Both the position numbers and the translations under genes were made by a program. 6,548 nucleotides of DNA, from positions 1 to 6,548 of the forward strand of contig ONFH01000007.1 of NCBI GenBank assembly GCA_900317015.1. Reading direction: 5' to 3'. Shown piece after piece: positions 6,520 to 6,548 of the stretch. Origin of the DNA: an uncultured Erysipelotrichaceae bacterium (GTDB lineage: Bacteria > Bacillota_I > Bacilli_A > Erysipelotrichales > Coprobacillaceae). The notes beneath the pieces were generated by a model. It had not been told where the DNA came from, did no database searches, and saw nothing but the letters and a program-made list of their open reading frames with translations. Each line of letters begins with the position of its first letter. Position 1 is the stretch's first letter.

Positions 6520-6527
6520 CATTTATG

Positions 6528-6541
6528 TATAAAATTTTATA
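6528..6541. repeat. 14-bp AT-only palindrome at the right edge
   Basis: TATAAAATTTTATA is a perfect palindrome just after the terminator. It could supply a -10-like element in either direction or simply reflect AT-rich intergenic sequence. Without the flanking sequence its role cannot be judged. Confidence 0.3.
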
Positions 6542-6548
6542 AATTCAA

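Overview
The window looks like chromosomal DNA of a low-GC, Gram-positive-type bacterium (Bacillota). The evidence is strong AGGAGG-type ribosome binding sites, U-tailed hairpin terminators, TATAAT promoters, a CcpA-type cre-like site and a YesM/YesN-type two-component pair. Protein style and AT content fit a gut-dwelling Erysipelotrichia or Clostridia member, but the genus cannot be named from this sequence. TGA acts as a stop and tryptophans are TGG, so the genetic code looks standard.

Layout, left to right. Positions 1-196 hold no gene. They look like the leader and extended -10 promoter of a minus-strand gene that begins at or just beyond the left edge. Positions 259-609 (minus) hold a small, basic, leucine-zipper-like protein gene interrupted by one in-frame TGA, with its own terminator at 197-226. 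It resembles small proteins associated with insertion sequences. Positions 732-4474 (minus) form a tight three-gene operon transcribed right to left: a small two-helix membrane protein (DUF6106-like, tentative), then an AraC-type response regulator, then a sensor histidine kinase. The genes are separated by 3 bp and by a 4-bp ATGA overlap, and a strong terminator follows at 689-727. Positions 4475-4619 are a 145-bp divergent control region. Positions 4620-6494 (plus) encode a bacterial glycogen-debranching-type enzyme (amylo-alpha-1,6-glucosidase, GH133-like), followed at once by a terminator at 6493-6519.

Likely working together: YesM/YesN-type pairs usually sense an extracellular ligand, often a carbohydrate, and control carbohydrate uptake or degradation genes. 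Here the pair sits head to head with a cytoplasmic alpha-1,6-glucosidase. The shared control region carries an inverted repeat and a cre-like site inside the operon's promoter spacer. A plausible reading is a carbohydrate-responsive locus under carbon catabolite control, with the debranching enzyme as a possible target. No transporter, solute-binding protein or other glycogen gene lies in the window, so the signal and targets are inferred only.

Nothing here is convincingly a wholly new system. The points most worth a second look are the membrane protein tied to the kinase/regulator operon, the operator-like structure in the divergent region, the broken zipper protein, and the marked excess of GATC.
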